Below the pieces are notes generated by a model that saw only the letters and a program-made list of their open reading frames with translations, was not told the origin of the DNA and did no database searches. The translations under genes were made by a program, and so were the position numbers. Below are positions 16,402 to 26,939 of a DNA stretch of 64,000 nt, one piece after another (position 1 is the first letter of the stretch; every line of letters starts with the position of its first letter). The stretch is from the NCBI GenBank assembly GCA_032622095.1, contig CP136064.1, positions 36,382,426 to 36,446,425 of the forward strand. Direction: 5' to 3'. Origin of the DNA: Siphonodentalium dalli (lineage: Eukaryota; Mollusca; Scaphopoda; Gadilida; Siphonodentaliidae).

Positions 16402-17706
16402 ATGGCACAAATGGTAAATGGATCATGCGAATGCAATAAATCGGAACTTGATATAACACATGTTCCACCAACGGTGGCTACAATGTCAGAATCGCAGTGG
16501 ATCGAAAATCATCCGATTGCACCGCTGAATAATTCTGCTCCGATAGAGTTTGTCATACCATCTCAAACCGAAAAGTGGACAGATATTAATCAATCTTATC
16601 TTTATATAAAATTCAAAATTACAAAAAAAGATGGAACTAATTTGGATGCTGGTACGGAATTAGCACCTGTTAACAATTTCTTTCATAGTATGTTCAGCAG
16701 TATCGATGTTTACTTGAACAACAAATTGATAACTTCGAATTCTGACACTTACCCATAGCGAGCATATTTCGAAAATCTGTTGGGATACTCTCCAGAATAT
16801 AAAGATAATCAATTAGCAAATTTAGAAATGTGGTATGGCGATACAGCAGAACATTTTGAAGAGAGTACCAAAGGTGGTACTAATGCTGGATTAACTTCTA
16901 GAGAAAGTTTGATCGGTGGTAGTAAAATTGTTGAACTATGTGGACGCTTACACTCTGATCTGTTTCTTCAAGAAAAATATTTACCAAATGGATTTGAAAT
17001 TCGTATCAGATTAAACAGATCACCATCTAAATTTTGCCTCATTGGCGCCGAGGATGGACAAATTGTTTTCGAATCAGCAGTGTTCCATGTCAGAACAGTT
17101 AGTCTCTTTCCAGCGGTCTCAAATAAATTAAATCAAGAAATTGTCCAGTCAAAAATGAAAATACCTATCAGACGAGTAGAAATAAAAACTTTCACAATTA
17201 GTACTGGACTTAGATCAAAAATTGAAGACCACTTATTTCAAGGACAATTACCAAAGAGAATTTTTATTGCGTTGGTCGAAAATAAAGATATGAATGGAGA
17301 TTTGGGTACCAATCCATTCCACTTCAAACATTTCAGTTTGAATAAATTGGAAGTTAGTCAAGACGGTCATACAATACATAACCGTCCATTTGAACCAAAC
17401 TTCGCAACAAAACAATGTCTCAGATCATATTTATCTTTGTATCAATCTTTAGGAATGTTTGGTGTTAACAAATCAATTGGCATTAATTTAAAAGACTATA
17501 TGAATGGTTATTGTTTGTGGGGTTTCGACTTGACACCGGACCAAGGAAGCGACGAGGGGCATCTACATCCTATAAAGACAGGGAACCTGCGTTTGGAGCT
17601 TCAATTCTTGACAGCTCTCACTACAGCCGTCAACGTTTTGGTGTATGCTGAATTTGACAGTGAAATAGAGATCACAGCTTTGAGAGAAGTGCTTACTGAC
17701 TATTAG
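16402..17706 (+). pseudogene. MCP: Major capsid protein (double jelly-roll), one nonsense codon
   Basis: The frame of about 434 codons starts at ATG 16402 and ends at 17706, interrupted only by TAG at 16756-16758 after codon 118. Sequence on both sides is in the same frame and protein-like. Recognisable parts are IEFVIPSQTEKWTDINQSYL (first jelly roll) and LFLQEKYLPNGFEIRIRLNR, typical of Polinton hexon-like proteins. The single point change suggests recent loss. Amber readthrough cannot be excluded from sequence. Confidence 0.9.
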
Positions 17707-17707
17707 G

Positions 17708-18166
17708 ATGGAGTTCACATCACAGCTATGGAACTACTATGAAGAATACCAACGTTCACAAAACTTTGCTCCGAGATGGAACCTGATCTTGGACACACTC
17801 AACAACGCTATGATTGAAGAACTACAAGAACTTATTCGCAAGGAAGTGTCAGCAAACTGTGAAGGATGTAAAATAGAACATCCTAGTCAACGTGAACATG
17901 TTCTGTGTTTGTTCTCTACAACTGATGATTGGACAAACCAGTTTATCGACTTAGCACTGATTAAACTTGACATATACAATGTTATGGAAAGATGGTTCCC
18001 GAAGCTGATATGGTTAAACCCACACTGCAAGGAGAAGTTCGAAGCATTCATCATGTGGGATCATCTGAGAAACAGTTTGGAGCTCAACCGCAAAAAATTC
18101 GACGCAGAGTGGACTCTGATGTGGTCACAGCGAGTCAAAGAGAATTACAACGATGCAGACAGCTGA
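17708..18166 (+). CDS. Conserved Polinton Cys/His protein of unknown function
   Basis: 152 aa from ATG 17708, one base after the capsid stop. It carries CEGCKIEHPSQREHVLC near residues 51-67, a possible metal-binding Cys2-His2-Cys cluster, within otherwise helical, Trp-rich sequence. Similar Cys/His-HPSQ blocks occur in other aquatic-animal Polintons to my knowledge, but the role is unknown. It overlaps the protease start by 14 nt. Confidence 0.75.
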   Translation: MEFTSQLWNYYEEYQRSQNFAPRWNLILDTLNNAMIEELQELIRKEVSANCEGCKIEHPSQREHVLCLFSTTDDWTNQFIDLALIKLDIYNVMERWFPKLIWLNPHCKEKFEAFIMWDHLRNSLELNRKKFDAEWTLMWSQRVKENYNDADS

Positions 18167-18719
18167 ACTTCAATATATTCTGGACAATTCCTGGTTGTGT
18201 AAACTTAACACACATGTTTGTGCTAGAGATCTGTTACCAGAGAAGAAACCGCAGCATATTCAAGCATATATTGTGAACACGCACTCATCGGATCAGCCAG
18301 GAGAACACTGGACATTGATGTTATTCACGGGAAGATCAGCTGTATACTTCGACTCATTTGGACTACCACCACCGAGACGATATATGTTACCATTCATAAA
18401 AAGGAACTCATCAGCATGGACTATGAATACAACACGATATCAACATCGTGCGACAAATGTGTGTGGATTATATTGTATATTCGCACTCAACCACATGATG
18501 AAAGGAAAGAGGATGAAAAGATTATTCAATTCTCGGGATTTCTTCAAGAATGACAGAACAAATAGTTCGATGGTTTGGAAAGCACTATGGTCGATTATAC
18601 AGAAAAGCAAATTTGCTGTTGAATTAAACTTCACCAGGACATCGACGGCTGATATACATACAACGCAAAGAAGACGACGACCAGATAACAACGAATGTGT
18701 CAACAACTCCACAAAATAG
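18153..18719 (+). CDS. PRO: Adenain-like cysteine protease
   Basis: 188 aa from ATG 18153. Catalytic set: H52 (GEHWTLML), D67 (YFDSFG), Q97 (RYQHRAT) and C104 (NVCGLYC). This is the C5/Ulp1-type maturation protease that trims capsid and core precursors. Likely substrates are the small proteins with GG steps at about 12.27 kb and 13.0 kb. The C-terminal 40 residues are basic and variable. Confidence 0.95.
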   Translation: MQTAELQYILDNSWLCKLNTHVCARDLLPEKKPQHIQAYIVNTHSSDQPGEHWTLMLFTGRSAVYFDSFGLPPPRRYMLPFIKRNSSAWTMNTTRYQHRATNVCGLYCIFALNHMMKGKRMKRLFNSRDFFKNDRTNSSMVWKALWSIIQKSKFAVELNFTRTSTADIHTTQRRRRPDNNECVNNSTK

Positions 18720-18990
18720 ACTCTTTTGTTATTGATTCAGCGTAGGATGTTGTAGGATGTTCAATTAAGTTTCTTCAAATCTGAGACCTTGTTTTGTACA
18801 TAAATTATTGTTCTTTGTTAATATTATTGATGTATAATAATATATTATTGTTCATTGTTCTTGTTCTTGTTTTAGAAAAATAAATGATAAATTTCAACAA
18901 AATCGTTTTCACTGTAGGATCCCCACCAATTGATTCTGTTCGTGTCGATGTGTCATCTCTGGTCAGAATTATACAAACTTTAAAATAGTA
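18720..18990. other. 3' untranslated region and right sub-terminal spacer
   Basis: AT-rich with no coding potential. AATAAA at 18879-18884 (plus strand) is a likely poly(A) signal for the capsid-protease array. No histone-type stem-loop occurs here. Confidence 0.6.
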
Positions 18991-19369
18991 ATGAAAAAAT
19001 GTCTAAGTCCATTTTCATTTTTTTCGATCAGAAATGTCACATCAATGACAGGAACATCTATCCTCAGGGGGTAACTATGGCCCAGTACCCCCCAGTGGGG
19101 GCCACTATGGCCCAGTACCCCCAGTGGGGGCCACTATGGCCCAGTACCCCCCAGTGGGGGCCACTATGGCCCAGTACCCCCCAGTGGGGGCCACTATGGC
19201 CCAGTATCGAATACTGGACCATCTATGGTCCTAGATGGTCCAGTATTCGATACTGGGCCATAGTGGCCCCCACTGGGGGGTACTGGGCCATAGTGGCCCC
19301 CACTGGGGGTACTGGGCCATAGTGGCCCCCACTGGGGGGTACTGGGCCAAAGTGGCCCCCATTACTACT
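18991..19369 (-). repeat. Right terminal inverted repeat
   Basis: Mirror of the left TIR: about 75 bp of unique sequence (CATTTTCATTTTTTTCGATC), five forward 30-bp units, the central palindrome near 19203-19255, and about four reversed units ending ATTACTACT. It is about 90 bp shorter than the left TIR because of fewer tandem units. Confidence 0.93.
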
Positions 19370-19375
19370 CTCGGG
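19370..19375. repeat. Target-site duplication, right (CTCGGG)
   Basis: Exact match to 2178-2183, directly after the ACTACT end of the Polinton. Confidence 0.93.
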
Positions 19376-20400
19376 TCTCTGTCTCTCTCCCAATCTCTCT
19401 CCCTCTATCTGTCTGTCTCTCTCTCCTTCTCTCTCATTCTTTCCTTATCCCCTGATCGTTCAGAGTGGAAATGTACACACAAATGGCATTGGTTCAGTTC
19501 CAGGAAGCGAATCCGGGTTATTCTCGATTGATAATCTGGGACTCGGGTCTCTGTCCCTCACTCTATTCCACTCTCTCTCTCTCGCTCTCCCACTATGTGT
19601 GTCTGTCTCCCTCTCTCAAATCGACTTGGTTCAAATCCGGGAATCGAATCGGGCATATTCTGGAACTCGGATGCATGCCTCTCTCTCTCTCCCCCACTCT
19701 CTCTCTCTCTCTATCTCTCTCTCTCTTATATATCTCTCTCAATCTCTCTCTCTCTCTCTCTCTTTTGTTCTTTCAATAGTCCATGATCGCTGAGAGTGCA
19801 GATGTACATACAAATCGACTTGGCTCAGTTCGGGAATCGAATCTGGGTTATTTTCTGTTGCCTCTTTGAAACTCGGGTAATTTAAGGACACTAGTCAACG
19901 TTTATTAATTAGTCTGTCGCGTAATTTAGATAAAGGGATAATAAGATAAAGGGATTAGGGTGTCTGGACATTATATAAACACCTATTAATAAACAATGAC
20001 TCTCTCTCTCTCTCTAGTTCCCACTATCTGTTTCTTACTGCCTCCGTCGCATTTGCTCGTCCATTTGCTTGTATATCAAGGCGGCTTTCTCTAAATATCT
20101 GTCATTTTATCAGGTAGTTAGTTTGGAAATTAGTCAGATATACATAACAATCGACTTGGTTCAAATCCGGGAAGCGAATCCGGGTTATTCGCAATTGATA
20201 ATCTGTGTCTCTGTTCCACTCTATCTCCCTCTGTCTCTCCCTCTCCCTCACTTACTCTCCCTGTCTGTTTGTTTGTTTCTCCCTCTCTCTCTCCTGATCG
20301 ATCAGAGTGCAGATGTACGAACAAATCGCCTTGGTTCAGTTCCGGGAAGCGAATCCGGTTATTACCGATTGATAACCTTGGATTCGGGTCATCTAATGTC
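19376..20400 (+). repeat. Array of TC-rich repeat units (insertion target family)
   Basis: Five diverged units are separated by (TC)n tracts. Each has GATC(G/A)(T/A)(T/C)(C/G)AGAGTG, TACAAATCG(A/C)CTTGGTTCA, an AATC(G)GGGTTATT core and ACTCGGGT. The first TC tract (19376-19450) is the other half of the unit split by the Polinton. Confidence 0.7.
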
Positions 20401-23400
20401 AAGGTACTTATTGTTGAACATAGCATATTGGGGTGAACTTGGATTTGAATATAAACCCACCGATTCGTAAATTTTGTTGCCCATGGTGTGTGCTAAATTG
20501 TCATTTTAACGTGTATAGTGTGTCATGAGCCTTCTGCGTGCGTGCATTTCACTTTTGTATCTTCTTTCGCATCTTCAACGCACTGCATCTCATATACAAC
20601 CAAACAAAAAACAAACATTACATTAATGGGATCAAACAAGCTTTAGTTATACGATGTATACTTATACTAACGTAAAGACGACGTATATCCAATTATTTAA
20701 TTTGCAATAACAACGATAAACACATAGAAAAATGCAAACATCATCATTTTCGTAATAACAATTCGTATATTTTTATAAACAGTAGAATACTGCAAACCAT
20801 TTATATTATAATTATTACCTGTATTATACCCCCGCAACCAGTTGTTGTGGGTGGGGATGGTATATTGGAATCAGCTTGTCCGTCCGTCCGTCGTCCATCA
20901 ATATATATATCTAATTGTTCCCGATAGATTTGGGAGGAATATAGTAATCAGCATGTCTGTCCGTACGTCCGTCCGAGATGGTTTCTGATTGATAACTTTA
21001 GTATTACTTAACTGATTCGTATGTGACATGTCCGTGATATTTCTACAATGCGGGAGTTGGAGTATAGTAGATCTTCAATTATACAAATATTCGCCTTTAT
21101 CTCATTCTGCTGAATATAATGATTTTATAGAGACGTGAGAAATTAATGGACTGTCCCATTGTGCAGAAGATTAACACAGGACGCTCTCTAAACAAGTCAG
21201 AACGAGACGCGTTCATTCCCCCTGCACGTAATTTCTGTCATTATGTGACTCTTTTCAATGCATATGCTGTCTGAAAACATGTGTCTATACGTATTTCATG
21301 CAATTGTGTTCAACGTCAACAACAGAAACATGAGCAATTACTTGATTAATATGTAATCGTTGTTACAGTATTTCACTGTTCACAAAACAATTTAATTCAT
21401 ATAACTAAATGTATAAGAACACGTAATAGGCATTATTATTTGTGTCAGTGATTGCCAAGCGTCAGTGATTTCTACGTGCAGTTGAATTGTTCTAACGGGA
21501 AATCATTTCATTGCATGTAGGAACAACCGTCACTGACATTACATTCCCCAATCCGTGCAAATTTTACAAATTCGAGTTTTTTAAAATGGAACCAGCTGCA
21601 GCATATCCGAAGTGTTTCGGATGGCATATTGTGCTACGCACCTGTCCGACTAAGTCACTTCGATCCTATTGTCTTATTTTAATAGTATTTCATTGAATAC
21701 AAAACAGTTCTTACGTAAATACATATCGCACATGTAACTAAATCCATGACAATATATTCGAGGCGTTTACCAATGCTAACAGCGAGATGATATACAAGAT
21801 TTTGGTCATTCCCTTCTTATCTGCTCAGTTAAGGAGTAATGATGTATATCAGTATTTGTCGGGTGTCAAATATGTATCCTGCAGTTGAATCATTCCACCC
21901 ACAAATCACCCCAATGTATATAGAAACCACCGTCATCGTACAGTAACTGACAAGACATTTATGTCCGGAAATCACAAATCGGATCTTGTCTGGATTTGAA
22001 TGGGCCATATTCGTATTTGTTGGACGACATATGTGACCCAGTTCGCCATAACAATAACAAGCTGAGCAACTTGATGTCCATGCTGCGATGCAAGGAGTAC
22101 ATGTAGTATTTTGTATATATTTATTGGATATATAATGGGATATACAGTGGACATGTATATACTCTCCAATCCACCAATAAATTCAAGGGTTGGCACAATC
22201 CTGCCATATTCTGAGTGTTGAATAGGTCGGTATACTATACACAGTTATGCATTAGATTAATTACGTTAAGCCATTGTTAATTTTGTCCGCGCTTGCTCTA
22301 TGGAGTTATGGCCCTTAAGCAGACCTCTCACATTTGTCAACAAACAATTGTAGACTATCTCTGGAATTCATTGAGGTAGCGGAACGGGACAACTTATCTT
22401 CATTTCTACAAAATGGCTGTTGTCAACATAAACATAAACCTTTGGAATATATATCTTATTTAGAAATGTCAATGCAAGTCCACCATCAGACCACAAATCA
22501 CCAATATGCATTCGCATGAAGAGGAACACACATATACGCATAACACACATGGCATGGGATACCATGGAAGTATATCTGATTCCATGAAATCTGACCTCTA
22601 GTTTTAATTGTTTTTATTCTGAGTAACAAATAGTTTAAAACAAATATTTTAATCATCAATTGTGAACCACCCAAAAGATGAGGTTTTAATTTGGCCGAAT
22701 TTGTTTTTAATTGACTGATTTTTTTTGTATTTCGCCAATAAAATATTCATTTGGCCAAATTTTCGCCAAACGATGTTTCGGTCCAGCGCGAACACTGTTT
22801 GACACCCGAAATTGTGTTGGGTACCCATGCGTGATATTATTTTTGCGAACCGCACTGTAGGGTCAACAATTTTAAGGTTAACCGAAAATATATTTTCTAT
22901 ACACGTATTTCTAGACGTCTATGGTGGTGATAATAATAATTATATCTCAAACGAACTACCTATATAACATCAACAAGTGTCTATTATTTATGATAAAATC
23001 TAATTGAGCCGGCATTTCGTTGTCAGAGAAAATATGATCGCTTTCCCATTGAGGGAACATTCCGCTTTACGAAAGTTTGCTTTGAATAGTGAATATCATC
23101 ATTCAACTGAGCGATATATACATTCATCTGAGGGAGCAATGTTCATTTATCAAAAACCGCGATTTGGTGATACCTTCCGATCTGGTGATACCAGGTCCAC
23201 GGGAGTGAGCAAACGATATCTATATGAGACACGTTGGCCAATTATATGAATTATATGGCTTGCATGCAGATATATTACTAATTACACAACAAACACGTTT
23301 TATTTTGATCAACCCTTGAAGAGTTAAACCATATTCCATCTGAATATCCAAACACGAGAGTCAGTATCACATTCAAATAGCTGAAAACTTTAATTTAATA

Positions 23401-23415
23401 AAAGGAAAGTCCCCT
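20401..23415. other. Intergenic DNA without recognisable genes
   Basis: AT-rich. A CCCCCGCAACCAGTTGTTGTGGGTGGGG mini-palindrome region lies near 20828 next to GTCCGTCCGTCC repeats. A TTTGGCCAAATTT-type dispersed repeat occurs at about 22670-22800. The short open frames have no protein-like features. Confidence 0.5.
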
Positions 23416-23574
23416 GATATGCACCAAGGTCGGATATGTGCATATCAGATTAGAGTTATATCTCTTTGGGGTTACATAAATATGATAAGCACATATCCGA
23501 CCTTGGTGCATATCAGATTAGAGTTATCTCCCTTTGGAGTAACATAAATTTGATAAGCACATATCCGACCTTGG
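23416..23574. repeat. Direct and inverted 68-bp repeat
   Basis: CATATCAGATTAGAGTTAT...GCACATATCCGACCTTGG occurs twice in tandem (23441-23508; 23509-23574), preceded by an inverted copy of its end (CCAAGGTCGGATATGTGC at 23424-23441). Confidence 0.8.
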
Positions 23575-23575
23575 T

Positions 23576-23649
23576 CTGTTTAAAAAAAGTTCGTATTCTC
23601 AAGCATGTATAGCAGATGCTTGAGAATATGAACTTTATTGTTTAAACAG
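23576..23649. repeat. Imperfect palindrome of about 74 bp
   Basis: CTGTTTAAA...AGTTCGTATTCTCAAGCAT mirrors ATGCTTGAGAATATGAACT...TTTAAACAG around a 10-base loop. It could be a transposon relic or hairpin precursor; no supporting evidence beyond pairing. Confidence 0.75.
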
Positions 23650-23720
23650 GCTGGAATATCGGATTATAATGAAACAACTGGTAAGCAATTATTCTGCCAG
23701 CCACTCTTGTGCTTGTGCCA

Positions 23721-24584
23721 TGATTCACTGTCTCCACTCCAGTCTCCATAGTAACACAGTTAAAATGATGATTCACTGTCTCCACTCCAGACTCCATAGT
23801 AACACAGTTAAAATGATGATTCACTGTCTCCACTCCAGACTCCATAGTAACACAGTTAAAATGATGATTCACTGTCTCCACTCCAGACTCCATAGTAACG
23901 CAGTTAAAATAATGATTCATTGTCTCCACCCCAGACTCCATAGTAACACAGTTAAAATAATGATTCACTGTCTCCGCTCCAGTCTGTATAGTAACACAGT
24001 TAAAATGATGATTCACTGTCTCCACTCCAGTCTCCATAGTAACACAGTTAAAATGATGATTCACTGTCTCCACTCCAGTCTGTATAGTAACACAGTTAAA
24101 ATGATGATTCACTGTCTCCACTCCAGTCTCCATAGTAACACAGTTAAAATGATGATTCACTGTCTCCACTCCAGTCTGTATAGTAACACAGTTAAAATGA
24201 TGATTCACTGTCTCCACTCCAGACTTCATAGTAACACAGTTAAAATGATGATTCACTGTCTCCACTCCAGTCTGTATAGTAACACAGTTAAAATGATGAT
24301 TCACTGTCTCCACTCCAGTCTGTATAGTAACACAGTTAAAATGATGATTCACTGTCTCCACTCCAGTCTGTATAGTAACACAGTTAAAATGATGATTTAC
24401 TGTCTCCACTCCAGTCTCCATAGTAACACAGTTAAAATGATGATTCAATGTCTCCGCTCCAGTATCCATAGTAACACAGTTAAAATGACGATTCACTGTC
24501 TCCACTCCAGTCTCCATAGTAACACAGTTAAAATGTCGATTCACTGTTTCCACTGCAATCTCCATAGTAAAAAAGTAAACATGA
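23721..24584. repeat. 48-bp minisatellite, 18 copies
   Basis: The unit begins TGATTCACTGTCTCCACTCC and continues AG(T/A)CTCCATAGTAACACAG plus TTAAAATGA. The 48-bp period holds over all 18 copies with substitutions but no indels. As 48 is a multiple of 3, frames of about 340-350 codons stay open on both strands. Coding use is not supported by any flanking exon signal. Confidence 0.9.
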
Positions 24585-26700
24585 TGATTCATATGAACGT
24601 GTGCCGTTTCGTTGAAAATCAAACATGGCACTCTGGAACAAAGTGTGGTATTGTTAATTTCGGACTTCACGAGAGTAATGTCAGAGTGCTAACTTTTGGA
24701 CAATTATTGCATTGTTTATCTACATTGGTTTGACTGTATCAGATGTGTGGTTCGTGTCTATAGTATTGGCGTTAGGTTTCGTTGTTACGTTGGTTTTTCT
24801 CGCAATTCCAACCTTTTCTTTGTATTAATCAGCTGGCTTTTCATATGCAACTTGTCAATTCTTGCCCAAGCGGGTGCTCATTATTCACAATTCATCGCAC
24901 GTTTTCTAAGCTTTACTTTTAATAATTACTCATATGTCAAACTGTTAATGCCACTGTGGTGATCGGATATTTTATAATGCAACTCTGTTAAACGAATCCC
25001 GCGTCGTTAATTCACACCTGTACATTCTTTGTATATAATATGTTGTAACATTGTGTTATATTACTTTATGATCCGGAACTCCGCCGTTCAGTCACTTCCG
25101 CGTATTACAACCGGAGTTCCGAGTGTTGTGTGGACCGCTTCCAACCATACAAGAATGTCCGTATGTTTCTATTGTAATAATAAATTCTAATTCCCCAGAA
25201 CGACTCCACATTCCTACGGTATAAAAATCAGCTCTACCAAAAAAAGTGTCATGGTTCTTTGCGCCATCTCGCGTCGATGTTTTGGTTAGGCCAAAACAAA
25301 ATATGCTATGTTTCTAACATATCCCTGTGAACAGTGACCATGAAGTGACAGTTGTCCCAAAAGCCCCAGGTGTGATGGGTTGTGGATTGATGGGCATGAA
25401 TTTTGCAATTTAATTTCATGAGAGTGGATATCATGCCTGCTTTACCTGTATGTCTTGTTTGGGGCTTATGGAACATACTCTTAGGTTCCAAATAAACATG
25501 CATGCACATTTATTATTTTCTTGGGAAATTTTCCCCCTGCAAAGTGGGTCTGTAAGTTTATTAATTTTGAGGCTATGAAAATTTAAATCAGCACAAACTC
25601 AAGATTTCTATATGATTCTGATACCAACTTGATGAGCTTATAACTTTATGCATGTACATATTCAAGTATATGGCATACATTGTACATGTGAACATTTAAA
25701 TATTGAATAAAACACCACATGACACATATTATGTTGATTCCTATGCTTCTCCTACATGTACTATAAAAATATTTTTTTTAACTATAGTTGATGTTTTGCT
25801 CAGAGTTTTCCCTGTGCTATTATTTGGGTCTGCACTGTTATTAACTTTCAATGGAATTCCCCCTGCACTATTATTTGGGCCTGCACTTTTATTTGGAGCC
25901 CGCGATTATCGGTAGGAACACTATCAACATACATGGTGGGTGTGTATCTGTATACATTTGTGTATATACATGTATAGATGTTATCACCACATATGTTAGG
26001 GGTACAGCTACTGTTTCCAAACCAGGCATGCTAGGTTGGGTGTACTGGCTACCTCCAAAAAATGGGATGTAGTCGTCACAATACAAGTACGGTATAATGG
26101 CTGTATTATGGGTAAAACTCTTATAAGAAGTTAGTGACATCAATTTCGTACCAAGTTTATAGCCAAATTTATGAAAATGTGGTATGTGAATAATAAAAAA
26201 CATACTTAAGCATGAAGTAAGTTTGATCTTTCATCAATCTTAATGTCTATTTCCACTGTGTTTATCAAGTAATACTTTCCCCACAACACAAGTTGGCATT
26301 TTATGTCACTTCGGTCGAGGTAATTCAATATTTCTGCAGCTGGATAAAAAATATCAAAATAAAATAAAAAACTTAAATTTCCCTACCTACCTACCCTAAT
26401 TTTTTCGCTCCGTTAGCGGAAACATACAATCTTTTTTGTGGCCTTATTGGCCGCCAATGTTAGGTTCTTGGCAGTCTGTAAAACCAAATGATTTGGGTGC
26501 TAGAACCAATGATCCTTCATATTAGTTACAAGTCCATTACAAATAGGTTCTTCAAACAAAAAATGTAGAAATTATTTTCTCCATTGTCATATTTTGTGAT
26601 CCACATGTCATTACTATCTCTAGAGGCAAGATTATCAATTAAAAGTTGATAAAATAGCTACTTTGAGTGGTTAGATCGGACATCTTTGAATACCAATTAA
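24585..26700. other. Intergenic DNA without recognisable genes
   Basis: A short inverted pair CGGAACTCCG/CGGAGTTCCG lies at about 25074-25122. Otherwise AT-rich sequence without protein-like frames. Confidence 0.5.
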
Positions 26701-26716
26701 AATAGCTAGAATAACC

Positions 26717-26935
26717 GCTCGAGGTAGAATACTTTCCCACCAATAGTAGTTATCAGATTAACTACCCGCAGGTAGCAAACATTCCAACCACCCGCAGGTA
26801 GTAAACTTAACTACTGGGTAGTTCGTATTCATCATACTACCAAAAGTAGTTAAAAATTAGCCTCCCGTTGGGTAGTTAAAATAGCCCCAGAGGTAGTTAT
26901 TTCAACTACTGAAGGTAGTTATTTTAACAATAAGT
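26717..26935. repeat. Cluster of GGTAGTT/AACTACC motifs
   Basis: More than ten copies of GGTAGT(T/A) or its complement occur in about 220 bp in both orientations and at irregular spacing, several as ACTACC(C)GCAGGTAGT-like mirror pairs. Confidence 0.7.
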
Positions 26936-26939
26936 TAGG

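Larger units (their letters stand above)
2184..19369 (+). mobile_element. Full-length Polinton/Maverick transposon
   Basis: The 17,186-bp element begins AGTAGT and ends ACTACT, has TIRs and is flanked by the 6-bp duplication CTCGGG. It encodes the diagnostic Polinton set: protein-primed PolB, retroviral-type integrase, FtsK/A32-type ATPase, adenain-like protease, double-jelly-roll major capsid protein and penton-like minor capsid protein. An accessory region of minus- and plus-strand genes occupies the left third. Known breaks are a TAG at 16756-16758 in the major capsid gene and probable frameshifts near 10.9 kb and 12.25 kb. The clean duplication and long open frames imply a fairly recent insertion. 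Confidence 0.97.

Noticed and set aside
19375-20470. tRNA gene suggested by GGTTCAAATCC
   Set aside because: Only a B-box-like word is present; no cloverleaf or A box could be found. At most a tRNA-derived SINE.
23642-24733. Long open frames of about 340-350 codons on both strands
   Set aside because: They come from a 48-bp repeat whose length is divisible by three. No independent coding evidence, so listed only as a minisatellite.
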